Below, in pieces: positions 1-9,317 of a DNA stretch of 64,000 bases. The stretch is from Farysia itapuensis. Its lineage: Eukaryota > Basidiomycota > Ustilaginomycetes > Ustilaginales > Ustilaginaceae. The stretch covers positions 1-64,000 of the forward strand of contig JALBYC010000003.1 in the NCBI GenBank assembly GCA_023212645.1, in the 5' to 3' direction. The stretch's first letter is position 1, and every line of letters begins with the position of its first letter. Below the pieces are notes generated by a model. The model saw nothing but the letters and a program-made list of their open reading frames with translations, searched no databases and was not told the origin of the DNA. The position numbers and the translations under genes are program-made.

Positions 1-44
1 GGCGTTGTCCAGGTGACATCAGACTGGTCGAGGAGGTCGCTCAT
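1..44 (-). CDS. Possible 5' end of a gene running off the left edge
   Basis: An ATG at 44 on the minus strand opens a frame that reads MSDLLDQSDVTWTT and continues past the window edge. The composition resembles a genuine protein start, but 14 codons are too few to recognise a family or confirm coding. It could be chance. If real, its promoter lies in the gene-poor DNA to the right. Confidence 0.3.
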   Translation of the reverse strand, partial: MSDLLDQSDVTWTT

Positions 45-2567
45 CAGCCTGAGGTCGGCTTTCTTGAGTGAGTGTGGGGGACGCTGAAGGTGACGGATCC
101 GGCTTTCGCCAGGAGGTGGCAGACAGAATCCACACTCGTTGCACACGATGACATGCAGGTCAGGAAGATGTTGAAATGGTTGAAGGGATGACATTGGTAG
201 TATAGAGAGTGGTGGTGAGAATGGAAGTGCATGTGAATGGATACAGCAGCTAGCTGGCTTGGGCTTTTTTGGCCGATTTTTGGAAGAATTAGTTGCCGGG
301 TTTCCTGCCAAATTCACCGAATTTCTGAATTGGATTCTGTTTCTTCTCGACTACCATCTCGCACACCCATGGCCACCGGACGACCAGTTCACAACCTTTT
401 GCCCTGATTCAAAGTACGTCAGGCATCTGTACATGCCCAATTCATTGCATCCACCAACTTTCAGCGGCCATTTACATGCAGAACCCGCCGTCAGATGACC
501 AAAGTATACCAGAAACGGCCTTTCTGACCGCAATTCGCTCAGCATCAATTCAATGTCGTTATGCAAGCACACTCCAGACTGTCTGTGGTCAATCACGTCT
601 GTCAAGCGCTCAATTGCTCAATGGGATGAAGTCTAGATGGTCTCAGCTGTCGAGATTGAGCCTCCCCTAGTGGGCACTTTCAACTCCGATGGAATTTTGA
701 CTCATAATTCCAGCCCCCAGGGTCCAAATGGGCTTAAGCGAGCGCTTCTCAGGGCCCTTTTGGCGGGCGAAATTTGGAAAAATGCGTCAATTCCATACGG
801 TTAATTAGAGCTAGGCAGCTGCTGAGCCTGCTTCCGCGCACCTTTGCCGCTGGAATTGGCGCTGCGCAGTCTGTCTCGAGCTTTGTACGATGCGACTGTG
901 CTGCTTCTTGCCGTGTGCTGCGAGTTATGCTGCCTTTTGTCGACCGGCTCAAGTGCACTGGAGTGTGAGAAGCAAAAGTGTAGCAGCAATTGTTCACAGA
1001 AAGTCGCAGCTCAATTCGGCCTCCACACGCCCAAAAAAATCAAAAATAAATCAAAATTAAAATAGTTCGTACTGTGCCTGCCAAATAGCCACAGTACGAA
1101 GGCCCAGCCGCTCTAACATGGATCTCAAATTTCATTTGGCGGGGGAAAAGTTGATAGGACGGCTTGTTTACGTACCGGCTCTTAAATGAGGGTCCACCTG
1201 AAACAGTGTGCTCGGAGTTGAACGCGGAATCTTGCTACTCCACATGTCCGAGTTCCGGAGGGAATGAAAATCAGCGACAGCGTGGCTCAATCGTTCCGTC
1301 CTACCTGTTGCCAATCGTGCCAAGTTTGATAGCAAGTGTCAGCCTGACATGCAGAAAGGACAGCATACATCCAGCCTAGGCTCTGGCTACTGCATATCTG
1401 TTGCTCTCAGCCAGCATGCATTCACGTCTGTCTACAAAGGCCATCCGCCGGAGACACCCGGTCTGCATGAGGTGAGCTTGCGTTGTCGCGACTGTTTCTC
1501 CATCTCCTTGTACTCTCATCTCGAATCTACCTCAAGAATGACTCTGGCAACAGTACCTTCTCCCATCAATCTTTTCGCCTGGTGTCTCTGATGTGCGCTG
1601 CTGGTATGCTTTCAGCTTGTCAGCAGCAGTCGCTCTCACTCGTTCTTGCCTCGCACAGACGCATGTCAGCATGAAGCAATGTTGTTCGCCGTCAATTCTT
1701 GTGCCATCCTCAGGAGACAGCACAGCGGCACGAGACTATCATCAGTGCTCAGGAAACATCTTTGATTCAGATGGTCAATGGTGCCAACGTTTGCTACTTG
1801 ACCAGACACCTTCAGCCTCTCTCGATGTCCTCATGTGGTGGCGAATCTATCGAAAGCAGCTTGGTGGAATGCCGGCACATTCACAGGTGCTCAGCCTCCT
1901 TGGCAAGTATTCAAGAGTCTGGCTCTCGCTGCACCCGAAAGCGATCTGCGACAGAAAGTCCAGGAAGCTTGATTGCTTGCACACAATGCTGTTGCATGTG
2001 CTATGTCGCATAGCTTGATACAATCTAGTGATGGTGCTCAGCCATATTCGAGTGCGCTCCTGGACTCATCGGCAATCAACACGAGCATATGCTCCGTCAT
2101 CAGCAGTGGACGCCACATGCTACATTTCCGCTAGCAGACACATACACTTACCGCGCCTAGCAGTGGATACAACTACTTGCTGCCTCATCACACGTACACC
2201 ATCGGACGGACAGACGCTGCGCCATCGAAGAACATCTACTGCGTCTAGGATGCAATGATGACTGCACTGCTGCTCAGCCGACAATTCAATCTGGACACTC
2301 TGATGACAGCGTTGGACGCTCTACAGCTTCGAAGCTCGCCGACTCCCGATAATGGTTTCAGGCGATCAATCACTAGACTTGGTTCAATCCAGGCAGCCGT
2401 GTGCTCGCAACATCTCGCACAAGGTCAACGTCATCTTGACAACACAATCTTCACAAAACGATCTGTACGACACAATCTTCACACTATGTTTGCAGCACGC
2501 AATCGAAACCCGGTCGCAATCAAGACTTGTTCGCAATCAGACTCTATTCGATAGGCAAGTTCAGATA
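45..2567. other. Gene-poor 2.5 kb interval
   Basis: No frame here resembles a known family. The longest open stretches (for example 1593-2018 on the plus strand) have Cys/Ser/His-rich translations typical of chance ORFs, and they overlap each other in different frames. Local structure includes an A-rich tract near 1031-1062 just before an 11-bp perfect inverted repeat at 1066-1100, and a short direct repeat (ACACAATCTTCACA) twice between about 2440 and 2490. It may hold long promoters, a non-coding RNA or decayed DNA; nothing decides between these. Confidence 0.5.
1066..1100. repeat. Perfect 11-bp inverted repeat, 13-nt spacer
   Basis: TTCGTACTGTG at 1066-1076 is exactly complementary to CACAGTACGAA at 1090-1100, with 13 nt between. 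It follows an A-rich stretch. The arms could form a hairpin in RNA or a dyad binding site in DNA. No gene is recognised within 1 kb, so its role is unknown. Confidence 0.75.
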
Positions 2568-3716
2568 TCACTGAGGGCGATACATGTTTCCACGCACAGC
2601 ACCTTGCGAGAATTGGACCGTGTGCACGTCGCTAAAGAAGCCGGTGGGATTGTCTTGGAGAGCGGTGAGGCTGAAACCAGATGCAGAACCAGAGTCTTGG
2701 CCCGTGGAAGCGTCTATCAGACCAGTCGTAAAGGGTCCCTTGATGCAAGCTTTAGACTGTCGAGCATTCTTGGGGATCTTGCCGCGGTAAAAGTATTTTG
2801 CCTTGCTGCCCTTGACGGTGGGGTTCTTGTATGCCAAGCGAGGTGGTCCGTTACGGCCATACGTGCCAGTGTGGGTGTGCGTGGCTGTCTTGGCGGGCGA
2901 AGAGTATTCAGTCGAGATGTCGCTGCCGGTAAGGACGATGTGGTAGCAGAGGATGTCCTTGTCCGTGTTAAGCTTCAGCTCGTAGTAGCCCTCTCCGTTG
3001 GGTGCACCGGCAACGGATGCGTTGGTCAGGGTCGAGATGATCTGGCTCGGGGTAGCTTCAGTGCGAATGACAGAGGTAAAGTAGTCTGGTGAGCTCACCT
3101 CGAGCTCGGAGGGGTTGAGTTGACCTCGAACGGCTCCAGCAACAAAGTCGACGGTGTGCGTGTCGGTGAAGAAGCCTGATGGGTTCTGCTCGATCTGGCG
3201 AAGGGTAAAGCCGCTTGCCGAGCCGTTGTCGGGACCAGTACCGTTGTTTGCCTTGACGCCAGTGACAAAGGGGCCCTTCTGGCAGCCTTTGGAGCGCCTT
3301 ACTTCGGCACCGGCCGCGTTGTACGAAACAAAGTCAGGATTGGGAAAGGCGATACGGGGTGGTCCAGCAGCACCGGCTTGACCTTGATGAATGTGTGTTG
3401 CGGTAATGGCAGGAGACTGGTATCCGCCTGTAACTCCAACGGTAGTAATGTCCCAGCAAATTACCTCCTTGTCCGAGTTGACGCGGTATGAGAACTGACC
3501 AAAGGCGCCGGGCTGACCTCCGACTGGTGCACCGGCATTGGAAATGATGGTTGTGTTGACAGCTCGAGTGTGGAAGGCCGAAGTAAAGTATTTGGGCTCT
3601 TTGGTGTACTTGATGCCACCGCCGTCGTTGTTGCGCAACTCGATAGCTGCTCCATTGACGGCGTATGCTCCTGCCCAGACGATGGCGAGGAGAGAAGTCA
3701 GCTGCATAGAAAGCAT
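2568..3716 (-). CDS. Secreted protein with two CHRD domains
   Basis: A single-exon gene of 382 codons. Residues 1-22 form a signal peptide (charged start, Leu/Ala-rich core, cleavage near VNGA). The rest is two copies of the CHRD fold, about residues 43-200 and 212-382. Each begins with YFTS followed by an Arg/Thr-rich strand, has a central ITATHIHQG or KTATHTHTG type His motif, a PPR(I/L)A segment, a K-GPF-TG motif and ends in HTV-F--GAVRG. CHRD domains were named from chordin and also occur in microbial extracellular proteins; their ligand is generally unknown. A second in-frame Met at residue 4 (3707) is an alternative start. A TATA-like GATAAATA on the minus strand lies about 60 nt upstream (near 3775). 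The product is expected outside the cell or in the wall; function not inferred. Confidence 0.85.
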   Translation of the reverse strand: MLSMQLTSLLAIVWAGAYAVNGAAIELRNNDGGGIKYTKEPKYFTSAFHTRAVNTTIISNAGAPVGGQPGAFGQFSYRVNSDKEVICWDITTVGVTGGYQSPAITATHIHQGQAGAAGPPRIAFPNPDFVSYNAAGAEVRRSKGCQKGPFVTGVKANNGTGPDNGSASGFTLRQIEQNPSGFFTDTHTVDFVAGAVRGQLNPSELEVSSPDYFTSVIRTEATPSQIISTLTNASVAGAPNGEGYYELKLNTDKDILCYHIVLTGSDISTEYSSPAKTATHTHTGTYGRNGPPRLAYKNPTVKGSKAKYFYRGKIPKNARQSKACIKGPFTTGLIDASTGQDSGSASGFSLTALQDNPTGFFSDVHTVQFSQGAVRGNMYRPQ

Positions 3717-4943
3717 TGAGAACAGATGGGAGAAGGTATGTGATGAACAGAGGCTCGTCTACATTGACCTGCCCTATTTATCTGTCTCTGTTCGGACGGC
3801 GGCGCACGCTACGACACCTTTGGGGCACAGCATACACCGCTCGAGGTATCAATGAGAGATTGCACGTCATGCCAAGTCTAGCTCGTAGCGCACTAAGGCC
3901 AACTTCAGCAGTGCCGACGAGGCAAAGGGAGGTTGGGTGTGAGAATGGTACGACTTTGATGCTTGCTTGGCGGTGGTGCCAAGAGGACGACAGACATCCG
4001 GTTGGTCATGGCGTATAGCACACTTTGTCTGCCCCACACGCAGGATGTGCCTGACCCTGGACGGCGTTTGGCGAAGAGTGGCCGCTGTTGAATAGCGTCA
4101 TTGATGCGATGGCCCTGAGCGACAGTTGAATTTGCTTGGCAGGTGATTTTGGCCTTGGCACTTGTCACCTTCCGAGCCGAGACACCATTTTGGCATTCGA
4201 CAGTGAAAACCTCGTGGCTGCTGTGCAGACACAGCATTCGCGTGGACCATGTGTCAGAAAGAAGGCACACTGATCACGTTGATGGGTGTGTGGAAGATCA
4301 CTGACGATACACAGCGAGTAGGCTGGTGGGACTTGAGTGAAGATCGCCGCTGCAGATCCGACAACACAGCCTTTGCCGATCCCTGGGAAGGTACCAGACC
4401 GCTAGCGGGTGTACAACGGTCGATCTCGTTCTAATGCGTAGTTCGTCTCGGATCTGTAGTCACAGCCGTCGTCTCGTCGCTTAGAGATCAGAGCAGTTTG
4501 CTGGGCACATGATGCCAAGGCCGACTTCATGTCCCAGGTCCCTTGATCGCCACAAGTGTTCTCCGCGGATACCACGTCATGACATCGGCAGGTATCCTAC
4601 CTCGTCAGCTTGATTCCAAGAACAAGCTCGGTTACCTCTTTCGTGCACGTTGCTCGGGCAGGTTCAAGACGACTATACCAGAAATGCGCTTCGAAGTGGC
4701 TGTCGAGCACGGCAAATGCTGCGCTTCTTGAGGGCCACGGCTATCTTTGGCAGGTGTCGAGGCGAGCAACGAGCAGGGGACAGTCGGCATCTGCTGTTCC
4801 TGCAACACGTCATATCAATGGTGTCGAGCGATGTTTGTACACAAGAGTGTAGTGGAAGAAACGCAAAAGCCGTGCACGCGTGCACGGTAAAATTAGACAA
4901 TTTGTTACTTTTGTGCTAACGTCTTCTTATCTGCCATCTTGCG
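3717..4943. promoter_or_regulatory. Divergent intergenic region, CHRD gene / uridine kinase
   Basis: A 1.2 kb interval between divergently transcribed genes. Short chance frames are present (for example 3905-4270 on the minus strand) but none resembles a protein family. The right end contains features of a 5' UTR intron for the uridine kinase gene: branch-site-like TGCTAAC at 4914-4920, a pyrimidine-rich stretch, and GCAG ending at 4949. An 18-bp perfect palindrome lies at 4870-4887. Confidence 0.5.
4870..4887. repeat. 18-bp perfect palindrome
   Basis: CCGTGCACGCGTGCACGG at 4870-4887 is self-complementary over its whole length. It sits 57 nt upstream of the first ATG of the uridine kinase frame. 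Its last base begins a possible GT splice donor (4887-4888). It may be a dimeric transcription factor site or a hairpin in the leader; the sequence alone does not say which. Confidence 0.8.
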
Positions 4944-6797
4944 ATGCAGGCCGGCAAGATCATTCAGAGGCCGTCGGGCAACGGCACACCCATACTCCAG
5001 GCTCTCGATACATCCGAGGATTCTGCCAAACCTCTGCTAGCCAAGTCAGCAAAGAGCTCATCGACCACTCGATCCAAGACCATTGTCCTTGCCGATGCTG
5101 GTCGTGCTCCCTGGTACAATGCGGCAGGAGAAGCAGTACCCGCCTACGTCGTGGGCATAGCTGGTGGTTCTGCAAGTGGAAAGACATCGGTAGCCCGTTC
5201 CATTCTCAAGAATCTTCCCAATGTGCCATGGGTGGCTATCGTTAGTCAAGATGCATACTACAAGTCACTCACTCCAGAACAGTCACGGTTGGCATTCCAA
5301 GACTCTTACGACTTTGATCACCCCAACGCATTCGACTATGATATCCTCAAGCAGTGCATTGATGACTTGCGTCATGGGAGAGCCGTCGAGATTCCGGTCT
5401 ATAGTTTCGTACAACATCAACGCACTTCAGAAACCAACTACTTGTACGGCCCAGCCGTGCTCATCGTAGAAGGTATCTTTGTGCTGCACGATCCCGAGAT
5501 TCGCAAACTTCTCGACCTCAAGGTCTTTGTGCAAGCCGACTCGGACCTGATGCTTGCACGTCGGATCAAGCGAGACATTGTCGAACGCGGCCGATCCGTT
5601 AGTTCTATTCTGGACCAGTACTTGCGCTATGTCAAGCCTGCCTTTGACAACTTTGTCTCTGTGACTGCCAAAAACGCCGACATGATCGTACCCGGTTCCA
5701 ATAACGAGGTAGCAATCGAAGTCATCAGTCAGCACATGGAAAAGCAGCTTCGAAGCCGATCGATGAAGTTGCGTGCCGAATTCTACAAGACTTATGCTGG
5801 CCCAGAGTACGACCTTGTCTCGCAGGATTCAGCAAAGAGTCACCCAGACACGGATCTCGGCCAAGACGCTGAATCTCTACAGAACTCATCGCTGCCGGCC
5901 AATGTGATGATGCTACCGCAAACGCCGCAGCTGCAAGGGCTTCTGACCCTCTTGCACGATCGCACCACAGCAACAACCGAATTTACCTTCGCCTGCAAGA
6001 GAGTCGGCACGTTGGTTGTCGAGCTCGCTTCGACGCTTTTGCCATATCGAGAAAAGACGATCCAAATTCACGGCGGTAGGTCGCACGTGGGCCACGAGCT
6101 TGACACCACGAGCGTGTGCTCTGTCTCGATCTTACGGTCTGGCGCAGTGCTCGAGCCATCGGTTCGGCGCGCTTTCCCAGCGATGTCCCTCGGCAGCTTA
6201 CTGATTCAGTCTAACGAAGAGGACGGCGAGCCGCATCTGTACGATGTCTCGTTACCATCCTTCATCAAGCGGAGAGACACGGCAAAAGACTCGTGGGTGT
6301 TCTTGTTGGACGCACAGATCGGAACAGGCGCGGCAGCCTTTATGGCAATACGCGTGCTGCTGGATCACGCCGTGCCTCAACATCAAATCATCTTTGTCAC
6401 CCTACTGGCCTCAGCCCAAGGTGGTGTTCATGCTCTCAACCGCGCTTTCCCCCAAGTGCGCATTGTCGTCGCTGGCGTGGACCCGGGCTTGCAAAAGCTG
6501 AGAATACCGCTGCAAAGCGTCCTTGCTCGGAGCAGCACCCACCATGGTGATTCGCCGAATCCTGTCGGGCGCTATGCAACAGACGAAGATGACCTGACGC
6601 CCGGGCTGAACGGCTTCCACTTGTCAAATTCTTCGCCAGCACTTGAAGAACGCCATACCAAGGCAATGGTACCATCAACGGCCCGCACTAACTCCACAGA
6701 TCGACAGCTGAGTGCAAAAGGGAGCAGAGTCGTCTTTGCCATCACGCCGGGCTGCGGATCGATCGGAGACCGGTTCTGGGGCACTGGAAACCGCTAA
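4944..6797 (+). CDS. URK1: Uridine kinase - uracil phosphoribosyltransferase-like fusion (Urk1 type)
   Basis: Cytosolic pyrimidine salvage enzyme that phosphorylates uridine/cytidine. The P-loop GGSASGKTS is at residues 74-82. It is followed by SQDAYYK, YDFDHPNAFDYD, the IPVYSF substrate loop and the LARRIKRDIVERGR lid, as in fungal Urk1. Residues about 310-617 form a UPRT-like domain with the PRPP-loop variant GTGAAAF and the closing motif PGCGSIGDRFWGT. Between the last UPRT strands is a poorly conserved Ser/Thr-rich insertion of about 75 residues (roughly 515-590). The start is uncertain: the ATG at 4944 lies inside a likely 3' splice site (TGCTAAC, then pyrimidines, then GATGCAG|GCC). An upstream exon from ATG 4818 spliced at 4886/4950 would be in phase (23 codons), but its donor GTAAAA is weak. 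AATAAA at 6824 may be the poly(A) signal. It converges with the Dap1-like gene, with 37 nt between stop codons. Confidence 0.92.
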   Translation: MQAGKIIQRPSGNGTPILQALDTSEDSAKPLLAKSAKSSSTTRSKTIVLADAGRAPWYNAAGEAVPAYVVGIAGGSASGKTSVARSILKNLPNVPWVAIVSQDAYYKSLTPEQSRLAFQDSYDFDHPNAFDYDILKQCIDDLRHGRAVEIPVYSFVQHQRTSETNYLYGPAVLIVEGIFVLHDPEIRKLLDLKVFVQADSDLMLARRIKRDIVERGRSVSSILDQYLRYVKPAFDNFVSVTAKNADMIVPGSNNEVAIEVISQHMEKQLRSRSMKLRAEFYKTYAGPEYDLVSQDSAKSHPDTDLGQDAESLQNSSLPANVMMLPQTPQLQGLLTLLHDRTTATTEFTFACKRVGTLVVELASTLLPYREKTIQIHGGRSHVGHELDTTSVCSVSILRSGAVLEPSVRRAFPAMSLGSLLIQSNEEDGEPHLYDVSLPSFIKRRDTAKDSWVFLLDAQIGTGAAAFMAIRVLLDHAVPQHQIIFVTLLASAQGGVHALNRAFPQVRIVVAGVDPGLQKLRIPLQSVLARSSTHHGDSPNPVGRYATDEDDLTPGLNGFHLSNSSPALEERHTKAMVPSTARTNSTDRQLSAKGSRVVFAITPGCGSIGDRFWGTGNR

Positions 6798-6834
6798 GAG
6801 CACATTTTCGCGTGTAAGGAAAGAATAAAAGGTA

Positions 6835-7490
6835 TTATTGCTCTGCTTCGTCGGCCAGCTCGCCGACAATGCCGTATTTGCCGGTAAAGTGTGATTCCCA
6901 CTCCTTCATGTTTTTGCTGTGCAATGGCAAAGGTCAGCTAGGTACTTCGTCTCTGCGTGAGATTGGCAAACTTACATCTCGCTGGGAGTCAAGTCTGTCA
7001 GCTTATCAATCGGCTGGTCCAGGGGTGTCAGCACGTCCAGCTCGAAGCTCTGCTTGGCCATGCCTCTTGACGCATCTCTGCCCGCAAAGTTGCCGTAAGG
7101 ACCGCCTGGTCCGTAAAAATTCTTGCCTTTGGTCACATCAAAGACCTTTCTGTTGATGCACAGAAGAATCCGTCCCTCATCTGAACCCTCGACGCCTGTG
7201 CCATCGTATATGGCAAGAGTTCGCGGCGTATACTTCGTCCATTCGACAGTATCTGGATGCTTAGGCGGCAAGTAGGTATAGCGATCTCCCGGAGCAGTGT
7301 CGAACGAGCGTGCTTCTGCCACAGATGGCGTCCAGCGCGAAGAGTATGGATTCGAGACTCGCAGAAGTGGAAGTAGGACCCACAAGACAGCCAGGAAAAG
7401 TACGATGTTGAGCGGGTTGGAGTAGACCGACTCGGCCATAGCCTTCGCCTGCTCAGCAAGCTGTGGCCAGCTCTGCTTTGCCGTTGCCAT
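6835..7490 (-). CDS. DAP1: Dap1/PGRMC-type cytochrome b5-like heme protein
   Basis: A two-exon gene of 198 codons: exon 1 7490-6976, intron 6975-6917 (59 nt, GTAAGT...GCACAG), exon 2 6916-6835. The N-terminus has one membrane segment (about residues 18-36, IVLFLAVLWVLLPLL). The cytochrome b5-like MAPR domain follows: the TPRTLAIYDGT strand, ILLCINRKVFDVTKG, and the diagnostic FYGPGGPYGNFAGRDASRG heme-pocket loop with Tyr residues. The spliced exon adds the conserved MKEWESHF...KYGIVGEL end, which supports the intron. Known family members bind heme and support P450 enzymes of sterol synthesis at the ER (yeast Dap1 with Erg11). The first Met after the upstream open frame (7490) gives the family-typical length. 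It shares a 413-bp upstream region with the SAC C-terminal half-gene. Confidence 0.9.
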
Positions 7491-7903
7491 TGTAACGCTT
7501 GTTGGCTTTTGGTAAAGAAGAAGGTTGATTTGAAGGTGTGCGTTAGCGGTTGTGATCCGGGATTTCCTGAACCGATTTCCGACGTCAACATTTGGCTTAC
7601 CTTTTGCGCACACAGTGTGAGTGTTCCTTGTCCTACTATTTCCTGCACACATCAAGGACCACAAAGAGCAGCTCCAGAGAATCCGAGCGAGCACGAAGGC
7701 TAAGAGCTCTTCTGCCTCGAGCGCCTTGTCCCACGATCTTCCTCAACACTGCATGCAGCCTTCCACAACTTCGTGGATCGAAAATGTTAGACTTGCTAAT
7801 GTGGAGAAACATGGGTACATGCCTGCATGCCTAGCATGCCGCGTGCCGGTGTGCCAGGGTCCAGTTTAGCGCGGACTCCTGCACTCATACCACCAAGATC
7901 GAC
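7491..7903. promoter_or_regulatory. Shared upstream region of the Dap1-like gene and the SAC C-terminal half-gene
   Basis: 413 bp between two divergent start codons. No convincing protein frame. If the SAC C-terminal half was inverted into place, this must now serve as its promoter, so the Dap1-like gene's upstream region may have been captured as a bidirectional promoter. A CAG resembling a 3' splice site immediately follows the ATG at 7904 (ATGCAG|GAC), so an unseen leader exon is possible. Confidence 0.45.
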
Positions 7904-9196
7904 ATGCAGGACAAAAGGGACACAGCCGTGGCTCCCAAAGAAGCTGCAGGTGTATCCGAAGCCAGTAAAAGCGACACGAAAGCAGATTTCAGCTTTGAGA
8001 TAACCGAAAAGGCGCTCGACGATGCTTACAACGATGTTTGGGCAAACAACGCCAACGCCATCTCGCACTGCTACTCGAACACGGATGCGCTCAAGGTCGA
8101 CTTCACACGCACTGGCAAACGCAGTTTCCTTGGAATGATAAGTAAGTAGCACCTTCTTACGTCCACGCTCCAGCACACACTGACCTTTCTGCGCTAGACG
8201 ATGCAACGAATTCGGTATATCGCATGGTCCAGGGCGCCGTGACCGACTTCTTCCGCCAGACCGTGTTGGACTTCATCTACGGATCTATAGGACTGAACGG
8301 CCTGGAGCGCTACTATGATGACCTCAAAAGCCGAGACCCATCCGAGGCTGTACGTTTAGCACGAGTGCGAGCCTCTGCTATCGAGACATGTCAGCGGGAA
8401 ATTGTGCCACACACCGATACCGTCATCGCCAGCTGGACTCTATGCTCGCCGATGGAGCCCAATCGTATTCAGGCGCTCAAACTCGAGGAGAAAGTGGTCT
8501 TGTTGACTCCCAAGGCGCTATATGTCTGCAGCTACGATTTTGGCAACGAAAGACTCAATGACTTTGTCAGAGTCCTCGTTGGCGATATCACGTCTATCAA
8601 ATCAGGTAAGACACAAAGGCTGATCACCAGAGTTCAGATCTGTGTGCTGATATCCTTCCATTTCATAGGACTGTACGTGACCAATCCTGCTGAGTCGTCT
8701 CATCCAAGGGACAATTGGGGCTTGGTGATTCACTATCTCAAATCAGAAGGTCGGAGCAACTCGACCGCTTCGATCAAAAACATCACCACCAAGAGTGTCG
8801 GGTCTGGTATCGATGCCGCACCAAGCATGTTCGCCTTCAGAGCCATCTCCGACGAGGTTGAGACGTATTCCTCTATGGCCACCGGCTCGCGGCATCTCCA
8901 CCACTCTGTCCGTAGTCGAACCGTCTCACATGACGAGGACGAATTTTTGGATTCGCAAGACAAGGTAGCGCGTATAGTTCAGCTTCTTTGCGAATGCTGC
9001 GCTGACGTAGGTGCCTACGATCCCGATGAGCCCGACTCATTTGTCACAGAGGAAACAATTCAAAGGTATGTTGCGTTATGACTAGTGAGTACAGATCGCA
9101 CGCTGACTTTCTTCATGCAGTCTGGACGAAGCCAAGTCGATGATGTCGCTATTTGGACCGCTGATCGACGGTCTGAAACGCCGACTTTGGCTTTGA
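7904..9196 (+). CDS. SAC phosphatase C-terminal half: end of SAC domain plus hSac2 domain
   Basis: A four-exon gene: 7904-8141, 8198-8605, 8669-9065, 9121-9196; 372 codons after splicing. All introns have GT...AG ends and keep the frame. After a unique N-terminus of about 35 residues it reads [13 protein letters not shown] (about 42-54), then [22 protein letters not shown] and [16 protein letters not shown]. In SAC2/INPP5F-like proteins these segments form the end of the catalytic SAC domain, after the CX5R loop. The hSac2 (PH-like) domain follows, about residues 110-260, with a Ser-rich tail. The catalytic Cys is absent. The missing N-terminal part of just such a protein is the adjacent gene on the opposite strand (11537-9318). 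Together they cover a whole SAC-hSac2 protein without obvious loss. On its own this product should be catalytically inactive but could bind membranes or partner with the other half. Confidence 0.85.
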
Positions 9197-9317
9197 ACGA
9201 TCTTCACACGACATACCCAGAGCTCAATTTGCACACAACACAAGAGAGACGTTGCTCACGATCAAGGTCATGTGGGTATATTGAGAACCAAAGAGTCGTG
9301 ATGTATGACACGGCTAC

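Noticed and set aside
1593..2018. 141-codon plus-strand frame in the gene-poor region
   Set aside because: Cys/Ser/His-rich translation with overlapping frames of similar length; no domain, signal peptide or splice support.
2352..3092. A 246-codon plus-strand frame over the CHRD gene
   Set aside because: It is the complement of the CHRD coding sequence; its translation has no domain pattern, while the minus strand has a signal peptide and two clear domains.
7491..7694. Upstream extension of the Dap1-like protein
   Set aside because: Adds 68 residues without pattern before the short tail and membrane helix that normally begin the family.
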